From assembly GCA_947584825.1 (NCBI GenBank), contig CANPWR010000004.1, forward strand, positions 1-29,536: DNA of 29,536 nt. Direction: 5' to 3'. Position numbers and translations under genes: made by a program. Shown here one piece after another: positions 6,573-13,868 of the stretch. The stretch comes from an uncultured Clostridia bacterium (GTDB taxonomy: Bacteria > Bacillota > Clostridia > Oscillospirales > Ruminococcaceae). Position 1 is the first letter of the stretch. Each line of letters starts with the position of its first letter. Below the pieces are notes generated by a model that searched no databases, was not told the origin of the DNA, and was given only the letters and a program-made list of their open reading frames with translations.

Positions 6573-7943
6573 ATACATTGTTTCAGACTAAAGGGTTTTA
6601 ATATTGTTTTGGACGTTCATACAGGCGGAGTTCATATAGTCGATGACATTACATACGAGATACTTGAAAATATATCGTTGCCGCTTGATGATAAGTGTAA
6701 AGAGGAAGTTTTAAAAAAGCTTTCGCACAAATATTCTCCAGATGAAATTGAGGAATGTTTTGATGAAATTGTTGAGCTTTACAACGATGGAATACTGTTC
6801 AGTGAGGATGATTATGAAAAGTTCGCAGACTATGCAGTTGCGTCGCCTGTAAAAGCAATGTGTCTTCATATTGCACACGACTGTAACTTGAGGTGTAAAT
6901 ATTGCTTTGCATCAACAGGTGATTTCGGCGAGGGAAGAAAGCTGATGGATCTAGATACAGGCAAGGCGGCAATAGACTTTCTGCTTGAGCAATCAGGAAA
7001 CAGGAAAAATCTTGAGCTTGACTTCTTCGGCGGTGAACCGCTGATGAATTTTGAAGTCGTTAAGGAAATTGTAAAGTATGCAAGAAGCAAGGAAATGGAT
7101 TTTGGAAAGACATTTAGATTTACTATAACGACAAACGGATTATTGCTCGACGATGATAAAATTGATTTTATAAATAAGGAAATGTCAAATGTTGTACTGT
7201 CAATAGACGGCAGAAAAGAAGTTAATGACAGAATGAGAGTTCGTGTTGACGGCAGCGGAAGCTATGACACTATTGTTGACAAATATAAAGCATTGGTTTC
7301 AAAGCGTGATAAGAACAAGGATTATTACGTTAGAGGAACATATACAAAATACAATCTAGACTTTTCAAATGATGTAATGCACCTTTATAATTGCGGATTC
7401 GACCAGATTTCTGTTGAGCCGGTTATGGGCAGCGATACAGAGCCGTATGCAATTACTGAGGCTGATTTGGATAAAATAAGCAAGGAATATGAAATTCTTG
7501 TTGATAAGCTTACTGAGATTAAAGAAAAGGGCGGATTTTGTAATTTCTTTCACTTTATGCTTGATTTGAATCAGGGACCTTGCGCAATAAAACGTCTTAG
7601 AGGATGCGGAAGCGGTAATGAATACGTTGCAATTACCCCTGACGGAGACATTTATCCATGCCATCAGTTTGTAGGTATTGAAAAGTTCAAAATGGGTAAT
7701 CTCCATGATAAGACATTCAATATAGACATAAAAAATACATTTGCTAAAACTCATATTTATGCTAAAGACGATTGTAAAGATTGCTGGGCTAAATTTTATT
7801 GCAGCGGAGGCTGTAATGCAAATAATTATCTTTATGAGGGCGATATACTAAAAGCTCATAAGCTTTCATGTAAAATTCAAAGAAAGCGGCTTGAATGTGC
7901 AATTCTTATGAATGTAAAAAAAGAAATAGAAAAGCAATTATAA
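6570..7943 (+). CDS. scfB: SCIFF radical-SAM thioether maturase (ScfB)
   Basis: A 457-residue radical-SAM/SPASM enzyme. Residues 1-80 form a PqqD-like peptide-recognition region (starts MIHCFRLKGFNIVLDV). The SAM cluster motif is CNLRCKYC, with cysteines at 105, 109 and 112, followed by the DFFGGEPL motif. The C-terminal SPASM region carries the cysteines for auxiliary Fe-S clusters (GPCAIKRLRGCGSG, IYPCHQF, CKDC, CSGGC, LSCK). In studied SCIFF maturases this enzyme joins a cysteine sulfur to a threonine carbon in the precursor, here ScfA. The open frame extends to a TTG at 6522, but that lies in the terminator U-tract; the conserved family N-terminus begins at 6570. A terminator follows. The fold and partner are near certain; the exact cross-links in this peptide are not known. 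Confidence 0.95.
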   Translation: MIHCFRLKGFNIVLDVHTGGVHIVDDITYEILENISLPLDDKCKEEVLKKLSHKYSPDEIEECFDEIVELYNDGILFSEDDYEKFADYAVASPVKAMCLHIAHDCNLRCKYCFASTGDFGEGRKLMDLDTGKAAIDFLLEQSGNRKNLELDFFGGEPLMNFEVVKEIVKYARSKEMDFGKTFRFTITTNGLLLDDDKIDFINKEMSNVVLSIDGRKEVNDRMRVRVDGSGSYDTIVDKYKALVSKRDKNKDYYVRGTYTKYNLDFSNDVMHLYNCGFDQISVEPVMGSDTEPYAITEADLDKISKEYEILVDKLTEIKEKGGFCNFFHFMLDLNQGPCAIKRLRGCGSGNEYVAITPDGDIYPCHQFVGIEKFKMGNLHDKTFNIDIKNTFAKTHIYAKDDCKDCWAKFYCSGGCNANNYLYEGDILKAHKLSCKIQRKRLECAILMNVKKEIEKQL

Positions 7944-7968
7944 AGTTGTATATAAGTATTCAATAATT

Positions 7969-8008
7969 AGGACAGATAATGATAATTCTTTATCTGTCTT
8001 ATTTTTTT
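7969..8008 (+). terminator. Intrinsic terminator after scfB
   Basis: AGGACAGATAA (7969-7979), a 10-nt loop, TTATCTGTCTT (7990-8000), then A and a seven-T run to 8008. Eleven pairs including one G-T wobble. It isolates the SCIFF locus from spoIIIA. Confidence 0.9.
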
Positions 8009-8015
8009 GTAATAA

Positions 8016-8038
8016 AATAATAGCTTGTCACATAGGAT
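8016..8038 (+). promoter_or_regulatory. Possible sigma-E-like promoter for spoIIIA
   Basis: Bacillus spoIIIA is transcribed by mother-cell sigma-E. CATAGGAT at 8031-8038 partly matches the sigma-E -10 (CATACAnT), with an ATA-containing AAATAATA about 14 bases upstream. The match is weak, and AT-rich DNA gives such matches often. Confidence 0.22.
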
Positions 8039-8076
8039 TTATTATAAACACTTTAAAATAAAAGGAAGTATTTTAA

Positions 8077-9006
8077 ATGCAGGGACAAAAAAGCAAACTG
8101 GACAAGGCTGTAAAACTTCTTACTCCGAGACTTGCCCAGTCAATATTTAATATTACGGACAGTGTAATTAAAGATATAAACGAAATCCGTATGAGAAACA
8201 ACAAGTATCTGACAGTTGTGATTAAAGGTGAAGAATTTTATATATCGTCTGACAGAGGTATAACAAGTGATTTTAACAGTGCTGTAAAGATAACAGAAGA
8301 GGATATTGACTACACTTTTAAAACAGCACTTAGAAATTCTGTCTACAGCTTTAAAAGGGAAATATCTTTGGGATATATAATTACCGAAGGCGGAAACAGA
8401 GTAGGTTTTTGCGGAACAGCTGTTTTAGATGAAAGAGGCAAAAATGAAACGCTAAAAAACATATCCGGTATAAGTATAAGAATAGCCAAAGAGGTTTTTG
8501 GAATTGCAGATGATTTAGTAAATAGGTTAGAGCTGATTAATAATGGTTTAAAAAATGTTTTGATTTTGGGACCTCCCTCCAGCGGAAAGACAACTTTACT
8601 GAGAGATTTGTGCAGACAGATTGGAATGAAAAAAAGAATATCTCTTATAGATGAAAAGAATGAAATATCAGCTACATTTAAGTCTGCTGCACAAAATGAT
8701 GTCGGCAATTTTACAGATGTATTTGATTCATACACAAAGTACTACGGAATTCTGTCAGCAGTAAAAATAATGTCACCGCAGCTTATAGTTTGCGATGAAA
8801 TAGGAACTAAAGACGACTTAGAAGCTCTTGATTATGCAATAAATTCGGGAGTTAATATTATAGCTACAATGCATTCAATAAGCATTGGTGACGCATTAAA
8901 AAAGCCATATATGAAAGATTTATTTTCAAGAAGGGCATTTGATTATATAGTTTTGCTCGGAACAGGAAACAGTTTGGGTAAGATTATCAACATAAGAAAA
9001 ATATAA
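8077..9006 (+). CDS. spoIIIAA: Stage III sporulation protein AA (ATPase)
   Basis: A 309-residue secretion-type ATPase, close to the 307 of the Bacillus protein. It is thought to power or assemble the SpoIIIA-SpoIIQ channel joining mother cell and engulfed forespore. Walker A is GPPSSGKT at about residues 165-172, Walker B is LIVCDE at 236-241, and the N-terminal conserved stretch INEIRMR is present. It is cytoplasmic. It starts the eight-gene spoIIIAA-AH operon; GGAAG lies 8 bases before the ATG. Upstream is the scfB terminator, so the operon must have its own promoter in the 68-base gap, most likely sigma-E dependent as in Bacillus. Confidence 0.97.
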   Translation: MQGQKSKLDKAVKLLTPRLAQSIFNITDSVIKDINEIRMRNNKYLTVVIKGEEFYISSDRGITSDFNSAVKITEEDIDYTFKTALRNSVYSFKREISLGYIITEGGNRVGFCGTAVLDERGKNETLKNISGISIRIAKEVFGIADDLVNRLELINNGLKNVLILGPPSSGKTTLLRDLCRQIGMKKRISLIDEKNEISATFKSAAQNDVGNFTDVFDSYTKYYGILSAVKIMSPQLIVCDEIGTKDDLEALDYAINSGVNIIATMHSISIGDALKKPYMKDLFSRRAFDYIVLLGTGNSLGKIINIRKI

Positions 9007-9007
9007 T

Positions 9008-9044
9008 AGGAGGGAAAGCTCCGTTAGTTTGTAGCTAAGTTATG
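9008..9044 (+). promoter_or_regulatory. Over-long ribosome-binding spacer before spoIIIAB
   Basis: AGGAGGG at 9008-9014 is the only good Shine-Dalgarno, yet the start is 27 nt further, and a TAA two codons before the ATG rules out an earlier start. The spacer can form only weak pairs, such as AGCT 9017-9020 with AGCT 9033-9036. It resembles the split sites of scfB and ispA in spacing but not in sequence. Confidence 0.4.
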
Positions 9045-9530
9045 AAAATAATAGGAATAATGTTAGTGTTTTTATCATCGGCATTTATAGGTTTTCACCT
9101 GTCGAAAAGATTTAAAAGACGAATTAAAATCTTAGAGGATATTAACGAATTGATTATCAGTATGAAAATACTCATAGAAGCTGAGTGTCCGACTGTAGAG
9201 GAGCTTTTTTCTATTATGGCAAGTCAAAAAAGATTTGATAATTTTTTTATACCAAAAACGGCTTTTCTATCTCCGGACTACAACAAGCAAATTGAGGTAG
9301 AATGTAACAGAAACAGTATTCTCAAAGATGACGAAAAGCGACTGTTTTTAGGCTTCATAAACGAGCTCGGTACTGCTTATTTGGAAGGACAAATTTCAAT
9401 TATAAACGGATATATAAAGCAGTTTGAGAATCAAATTTCAAAGCTTAGATCTGAGCAAAATTCTAAGTGCAGACTGTATAACTCGTTTGGAGTTCTAATA
9501 GGCGCTTTTATTTCAATAGTTTTATCATAG
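9042..9530 (+). CDS. spoIIIAB: Stage III sporulation protein AB
   Basis: A 162-residue membrane protein of the SpoIIIA channel complex. The family resembles the GspF-type platform proteins of secretion systems. It has an N-terminal hydrophobic segment (residues 1-20, containing LVFLSSAFIGFHLSK), a central coiled, charged cytosolic domain with the family-like INELIISMKILIEAEC, and a C-terminal hydrophobic segment (FGVLIGAFISIVLS). Length and order match the family (about 170). It follows spoIIIAA by 35 bases; the Shine-Dalgarno is unusually far upstream. Confidence 0.93.
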   Translation: MKIIGIMLVFLSSAFIGFHLSKRFKRRIKILEDINELIISMKILIEAECPTVEELFSIMASQKRFDNFFIPKTAFLSPDYNKQIEVECNRNSILKDDEKRLFLGFINELGTAYLEGQISIINGYIKQFENQISKLRSEQNSKCRLYNSFGVLIGAFISIVLS

Positions 9531-9555
9531 GTTTATAAGTATACTAGGAGAATTT

Positions 9556-9750
9556 ATGGAAATTGATTTGGTTTTTAAAATAGCGGCAGTAGGAATAATA
9601 GTTGCGGTATTAAATCAGCTTTTAAAGCGTGCAGAGCGGGACGAGCAGGCAATGATGGTCACTCTTGCGGGACTTATCATAGTGCTTGTTATTATAGTAA
9701 ATCAGATAGCTTCATTATTTGACACTATTAAAGACGTCTTTGACTTATAA
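9556..9750 (+). CDS. spoIIIAC: Stage III sporulation protein AC
   Basis: A 64-residue protein with two membrane helices (about residues 5-20 and 33-56), the expected size for SpoIIIAC (about 66-68). The conserved linker LLKRAERDEQAMMVTLAG, between the helices, is the best family mark. It is a membrane component of the mother-cell/forespore channel. AGGAGAATTT precedes the ATG. Confidence 0.93.
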   Translation: MEIDLVFKIAAVGIIVAVLNQLLKRAERDEQAMMVTLAGLIIVLVIIVNQIASLFDTIKDVFDL

Positions 9751-9776
9751 ATGCCTGACATTGACGGAGAAAATAA

Positions 9777-10163
9777 ATGAATGTTATTTCAGTAGTTGCA
9801 CTTTGCATAATGGCATCTATCATATGCAAGGTTCTTGAAAGGGATAGTGGAGAAGTATCAATAATTATAGGGATTTTTGTTGCTGGATATATTTTTCTTA
9901 TGGCAGTGATAAGCTTTTCAGATATATCAGACACAATTGATACCTTGTTTTCAAAAGCCAGTATAAGTGACGAGTACATAGAAATTCTATTTAAAGCAGT
10001 AGGGATAAGCTATATTACACAGCTTGGGTGCGACTGCTGCAGGGATTCCGGCGAAAACGCCATGTGTACAGGAGTTGAGCTTTTCGGAAAAATAACAATA
10101 CTTCTTATATCACTTCCAATATATTCTGCTGTTATTTCTTTAATTGAAGAATTACTAAATTGA
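9777..10163 (+). CDS. spoIIIAD: Stage III sporulation protein AD
   Basis: A 128-residue integral membrane protein matching SpoIIIAD (about 130). It has helices near residues 1-18, 28-50 and 105-125, and the family motif YIEILFKAVGISYITQLGCDCCRDSGENA just before the last helix region. It works with SpoIIIAC in the channel base. GACGGAG lies before the ATG; a second ATG follows immediately in a different frame. Confidence 0.93.
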   Translation: MNVISVVALCIMASIICKVLERDSGEVSIIIGIFVAGYIFLMAVISFSDISDTIDTLFSKASISDEYIEILFKAVGISYITQLGCDCCRDSGENAMCTGVELFGKITILLISLPIYSAVISLIEELLN

Positions 10164-10169
10164 GGATTT

Positions 10170-11315
10170 ATGAAAAAGGTAATAGTTTTAATTATATCGG
10201 TTTTTATGCTTTTCTGTATTGACGGAACTTTAGTTAATGCAGAAAATGAATCAAATGATGCTGAACAGGCTCAGAAAGAGATCACACAGGAAATTGAACG
10301 AGGTATAAAATCGGATACGCCCGATGATGCAGAGGATTTTCTAAATGACAATGACATTTCTTTAGAGAACCCTGAATCTGCGTCAAAGGTCGGGGTAGGA
10401 GACTGGCTCGACTATCTCCTTGAACTTGTAAAGAAGTTTCTGTCAAATCCGCTAAGACTTCTGGGAGCATTACTGTTAGTTATAGTCTTTACGTCAGTTG
10501 CATCAGGAATTTTAAGCAGCAACTCTAATCTGTCGAATATAATAGGTATAATAAGCGTGCTTTCATGTACGGCAATTTTGTTTGAGACAATAAACGACTG
10601 TATTGATTCTGTAAGCAATACTATTTCTAACCTTTCACTGTTTATAATGTCATATGTCCCCATATTCTCAAGCGTAGTTGCTACCTGCGGGAATGCCTCA
10701 AGCGGTGCATCATATTATATATTGGTACTGTTTTTGTGCGAGATAATAACCATTTTAATTGATTACATATTAGTTCCCTTTGTAAGCTTTAGTCTTGCAT
10801 CTTCAATTGTAGAATCTATTAATCCCAACCTTTCTGTAAACGGATTTTCAAGAGGTCTTTTAAGTATTGCCAGATGGACATTAGGTCTTGCTACTACAAT
10901 TTTCATTGGAGTAATGTCAATTCAGGGCATTATCGGAACATCTGTTGATACAGTAGGAATAAAGGCGGCAAAATATGCAGCTTCAAGTATGATACCTGTT
11001 GTCGGGGGAGCAATGTCAGATGCGTATTCTACTATTATGGGAAGTCTGTCTCTTATTAAAAACAGTGTAGGCGTTATTGGTATTGTTATAATTCTCGTTA
11101 CTGCACTAAAGCCAGTTGTAATGGTAGTATGCTTAAAATTTTCAATCTGGTTTTCAGCGGTAATAGCCGCCTTTTTTGAACAAAACAGAATTTGCTCTCT
11201 TCTCAGGGGAATAAACAATGTCTTGTCAATTCTTCTCGGTATAGTAGCTTGCTTTACATTTATTTTTATTATTTCTACAGCAGTGGTGATGCTTCTTAGC
11301 TTTAATTTGGTTTGA
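10170..11315 (+). CDS. spoIIIAE: Stage III sporulation protein AE
   Basis: A 381-residue polytopic membrane protein, the largest SpoIIIA channel component (about 390-400 in relatives). The N-terminus is a signal-like helix (MKKVIVLIISVFMLF), then an acidic external loop (residues 25-70), then about seven membrane helices in pairs. Conserved stretches include LSLFIMSYVPIFSSVVATCG and ARWTLGLATTIFIGVMSIQG. It starts 6 bases after spoIIIAD. Its stop codon is inside a TTGACA, but no good -10 follows, so I do not call a promoter there. Confidence 0.95.
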   Translation: MKKVIVLIISVFMLFCIDGTLVNAENESNDAEQAQKEITQEIERGIKSDTPDDAEDFLNDNDISLENPESASKVGVGDWLDYLLELVKKFLSNPLRLLGALLLVIVFTSVASGILSSNSNLSNIIGIISVLSCTAILFETINDCIDSVSNTISNLSLFIMSYVPIFSSVVATCGNASSGASYYILVLFLCEIITILIDYILVPFVSFSLASSIVESINPNLSVNGFSRGLLSIARWTLGLATTIFIGVMSIQGIIGTSVDTVGIKAAKYAASSMIPVVGGAMSDAYSTIMGSLSLIKNSVGVIGIVIILVTALKPVVMVVCLKFSIWFSAVIAAFFEQNRICSLLRGINNVLSILLGIVACFTFIFIISTAVVMLLSFNLV

Positions 11316-11367
11316 CAAAATAAAATATCAGTTAAATAAGTATTTTTTTTACGAAACAGGAATAATT

Positions 11368-11856
11368 ATGGAACTTATAAAAAGTGTAACAGCCGCATTC
11401 TGTTTTGTGGGACTGTCGGCAACAATATTCGATTATATTTCGCCTAGCGAGGGCTTTAGACTTAGCATCAAGCAGATTTTAGCTTTAATACTTATTATTT
11501 CAATGCTTACGCCGTTTTTGGGATCCAGTCTTGAGCTGAGAATACCAAAACTCGATGAGATAACAGACTTAAAGGAATACAATGAACTTAATGAAAGTGT
11601 AAACAAGTCTTATGAGGAGATTTTGAAAAAAACACTAGAAAAAAAGGTTTTGGAAAGACTTCAAGCTGTAGATGAAAATGTAAAAAAAGTTGTCATACAA
11701 GCTGACATGAATGAATATAATTCATTAGACGTTGAAAAAACAGAGATTTATATAAAAACCAAAGAAATAACTGAGGAAAAAAAAGAAAAAATTGAAGAAG
11801 AACTGAAAAATAATATTGGAGAATCAAAAGTTGAATTCTATGAATATCAAGAATAG
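11368..11856 (+). CDS. spoIIIAF: Stage III sporulation protein AF
   Basis: A 162-residue protein with two N-terminal membrane helices (about residues 5-24 and 32-50) and a soluble charged domain rich in Lys/Glu. In Bacillus the SpoIIIAF soluble domain has a ring-building-like fold related to type III secretion proteins. The pattern IKQILALILIISMLTPF with the short loop between helices fits the family. The ATG has CAGGAATAATT upstream, a modest Shine-Dalgarno. It overlaps spoIIIAG by 17 bases. Confidence 0.9.
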   Translation: MELIKSVTAAFCFVGLSATIFDYISPSEGFRLSIKQILALILIISMLTPFLGSSLELRIPKLDEITDLKEYNELNESVNKSYEEILKKTLEKKVLERLQAVDENVKKVVIQADMNEYNSLDVEKTEIYIKTKEITEEKKEKIEEELKNNIGESKVEFYEYQE

Positions 11857-12412
11857 TTTTAGCAAATCTTTAAGCAAGATAACAAACAGGTTTCAAAGTA
11901 AAATCGGACTTTCCGGAAAGGTTCTGTTAATAGTTATTATCGGTATTATGGGGCTGCTTATGATTTTATTCTCGGAATTTATTACTGCAGGTAAAACAGA
12001 TAAAAGTAATAAAATTTCAAAATCTAATGATGATACTTCTTATTCAAACAGCTACAAAGAGAGAACAGAAAAAGAGCTAAAAGACATTATCAGTAAAATT
12101 GACGGTGTAGGACAGGTATCGCTAATGCTTACCTTAGACGGAACGACAGAATATGTCTATGCCGAAGATGTTGACACTGAAACTGATGAAAACAGTGACA
12201 GTAAGAGTGACAAGTACAAAAATGAGGTGATCATTGTCGACTCTGACGGTGAGGAAAAGGCACTCATAAAAAAGATAATTGAACCAAAGGTAAAAGGAGT
12301 TGTCATCGTGTGCACTGGCGGCGGAAAAACTGAAATTAAAGAACGTGTTATTAAAGCTGTTTCGTCAGCTTTAAATATATCAACAAACAACATATGTGTT
12401 GAAAAAGGTTAA
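11840..12412 (+). CDS. spoIIIAG: Stage III sporulation protein AG
   Basis: A 190-residue protein with one membrane helix (about residues 22-45, KVLLIVIIGIMGLLMILFSE) and an external domain. In Bacillus SpoIIIAG forms a 30-fold ring in the intermembrane space. The ring-building motif region TEKELKDIISKIDGVGQVSLML and the ending VKGVVIVCTGGGKTEIKERV are typical. A Ser/Asp-rich insert lies between (residues about 110-135). I start at ATG 11840 rather than the TTG at 11816, because translation is probably coupled to spoIIIAF, which ends at 11856; the TTG remains possible. Confidence 0.93.
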   Translation: MNIKNSFSKSLSKITNRFQSKIGLSGKVLLIVIIGIMGLLMILFSEFITAGKTDKSNKISKSNDDTSYSNSYKERTEKELKDIISKIDGVGQVSLMLTLDGTTEYVYAEDVDTETDENSDSKSDKYKNEVIIVDSDGEEKALIKKIIEPKVKGVVIVCTGGGKTEIKERVIKAVSSALNISTNNICVEKG

Positions 12413-12428
12413 ATGTGGAGGAGATATT

Positions 12429-12968
12429 ATGAAAATTCCAAATTTTATTGTGGGAAAGAAACAAATTATTTTAGCGAGCTTAACATTATTTCTGGGACTG
12501 GCTATCTATGTGAATTACGCTATGAACACAAATGAGAACGAAATCAAAACTACTAAGGTTGTCAATGCAAAATCATCCAATTACGGTGTGGCGGACTTTG
12601 TAAATGAGACTAGCGATGAAGATGATTATTTTGCACAGGCAAGGCTTGATAGAATGACTTCACGAGATGAAGCTGCTCAGACGCTTGAGAATATAATGAG
12701 TGGCGGAGATTCCACCGATGAAGAAAAAGAGGTTGCATCTGAAGAAGCGGTATCTATCTCACAGCTTATTGAGTCTGAGAGTAAGATTGAAAATCTTATC
12801 AAGGCTGCCGGATATGAGGATTGCGTTGTTTATCTCGACGGAAAAAGTGCTAATATCGTTGTGAAATCTGATGGCCTCAAAACTGCACAGGCTGCCCAAA
12901 TAAAAGACATTTTGCTTAGTGAAGTTGATGTTTCTAACGAAAACATAAAAATTTTTGATGTAAAATAG
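12429..12968 (+). CDS. spoIIIAH: Stage III sporulation protein AH
   Basis: A 179-residue protein with one N-terminal membrane helix (about residues 10-27) and an external domain of the YscJ/FliF type. In Bacillus it binds SpoIIQ from the forespore side, closing the channel. The motif FAQARLDRMTSRDEAAQTLENI is the family signature. The frame reaches a TTG at 12396, but GTGGAGGAG at 12415-12423 fits ATG 12429. No terminator follows; the next promoter starts one base after the stop codon. Confidence 0.94.
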   Translation: MKIPNFIVGKKQIILASLTLFLGLAIYVNYAMNTNENEIKTTKVVNAKSSNYGVADFVNETSDEDDYFAQARLDRMTSRDEAAQTLENIMSGGDSTDEEKEVASEEAVSISQLIESESKIENLIKAAGYEDCVVYLDGKSANIVVKSDGLKTAQAAQIKDILLSEVDVSNENIKIFDVK

Positions 12969-12997
12969 TTGTGTTAAACTCTTTTTAATGGTATAAT
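12969..12997 (+). promoter_or_regulatory. Sigma-A promoter for the asp23-recN block
   Basis: TTGTGT at 12969-12974, a 17-bp spacer and a perfect TATAAT at 12992-12997. It begins directly after the spoIIIAH stop codon and is the only clear promoter I found until the recN terminator at 22969. Confidence 0.75.
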
Positions 12998-13038
12998 GTC
13001 ATTAGCTATATATTTACCGTTAATAGGGGGCATAAACT

Positions 13039-13389
13039 ATGATGTTCAAAAATGATAAGGTTCAAGGTCAGCTTAAAGTAAGTAAGGAAGTTATTTTAAC
13101 TATAACTAAAAATGCCGTACTTGCAGTTGACGGTGTATGCTCTATAGCTAATGCTAAGAAAAAGATGTTAAAGGGTATGTTTTTTTCTAAGACAGATTTT
13201 GAATCTATCAAAATAGATTTCGTTAATGATACAGTTGAAATTTCTGTTTATATTTTTGTTGATCCGGGTGCAAAGGTCAAGTCGGTTGCCGAACAGGTTC
13301 AGAATAGAGTAAAGAATGAAGTTCAGTCTATGACCGGCGTAACTGTATCAAAAGTGAACGTAACAATTTCAGACGTAAAATATAATTAA
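13039..13389 (+). CDS. Asp23/Gls24 family envelope stress protein (YqhY-like)
   Basis: A 116-residue Asp23/Gls24 domain protein, of the YqhY type found just before nusB in Firmicutes. The beginning VQGQLKVSKEVILTITKNAV and the end VQNRVKNEVQSMTGVTVSKVNVTI are typical. In Bacillus yqhY lies with accB-accC and affects acetyl-CoA carboxylase; those two genes are absent here, so the same role is not shown. GGGGG is 8 bases before a double ATG. First gene of the block after its promoter. Confidence 0.9.
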   Translation: MMFKNDKVQGQLKVSKEVILTITKNAVLAVDGVCSIANAKKKMLKGMFFSKTDFESIKIDFVNDTVEISVYIFVDPGAKVKSVAEQVQNRVKNEVQSMTGVTVSKVNVTISDVKYN

Positions 13390-13451
13390 TTCATTTTGCC
13401 TCATTATCTATAAGATACTGGGGCTGATGTTGTTAAAAGGGAAGTGTTTAA

Positions 13452-13868
13452 GTGAAGCTGACGAGAAGGCGTATAAGAGAATCTGCTTTTTTGATTATCT
13501 ATGAAAGATCCTTTGGAAATTATGATTTGGACGAGTTGTTTGATATTGCAAGAGAATCCGATAATATACCAATCAATAATGATGTCATAAAGACTGTTAG
13601 AGGTGTATATGAGCATTTGGATGAGCTTGATAATATAATTTCTCAATTAAGTCAAAAGAGAAGTTTAGAGCGAATTCCAAAGGTTAATTTATCAATTCTC
13701 AGACTTGCAATTTATGAAGCTAAATATTCAGAGAATGTTCCGGTTAATGTTGCGATCTCAGAAGCTGTTGCAATTGCCGAAAAGTATGCTCTCGATTCAG
13801 ACGCTAAGTTTGTAAACGGCGCTCTGGGCGCATACTCAAGAAATGAAGGCGCTGTCTCAGATGCTTAA
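13452..13868 (+). CDS. nusB: Transcription antitermination protein NusB
   Basis: A 138-residue all-helical protein of the NusB family. It acts in the antitermination complex on rRNA operons by binding boxA RNA together with NusE (S10). Marks include the start KLTRRRIRESAFLIIYE, the middle RIPKVNLSILRLAIYE and the end VAISEAVAIAEKYALDSDAKFVNGALG. The start is GTG with AAAGGGAAG upstream. It overlaps the next gene by 8 bases (ATGCTTAA), which suggests coupled translation. Confidence 0.96.
   Translation: MKLTRRRIRESAFLIIYERSFGNYDLDELFDIARESDNIPINNDVIKTVRGVYEHLDELDNIISQLSQKRSLERIPKVNLSILRLAIYEAKYSENVPVNVAISEAVAIAEKYALDSDAKFVNGALGAYSRNEGAVSDA

Noticed and set aside
11312..11340. TTGACA over the spoIIIAE stop as a promoter for spoIIIAF
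   Set aside because: No acceptable -10 at 16-18 bp (AATAAG at 17); AF belongs to the spoIIIA operon.
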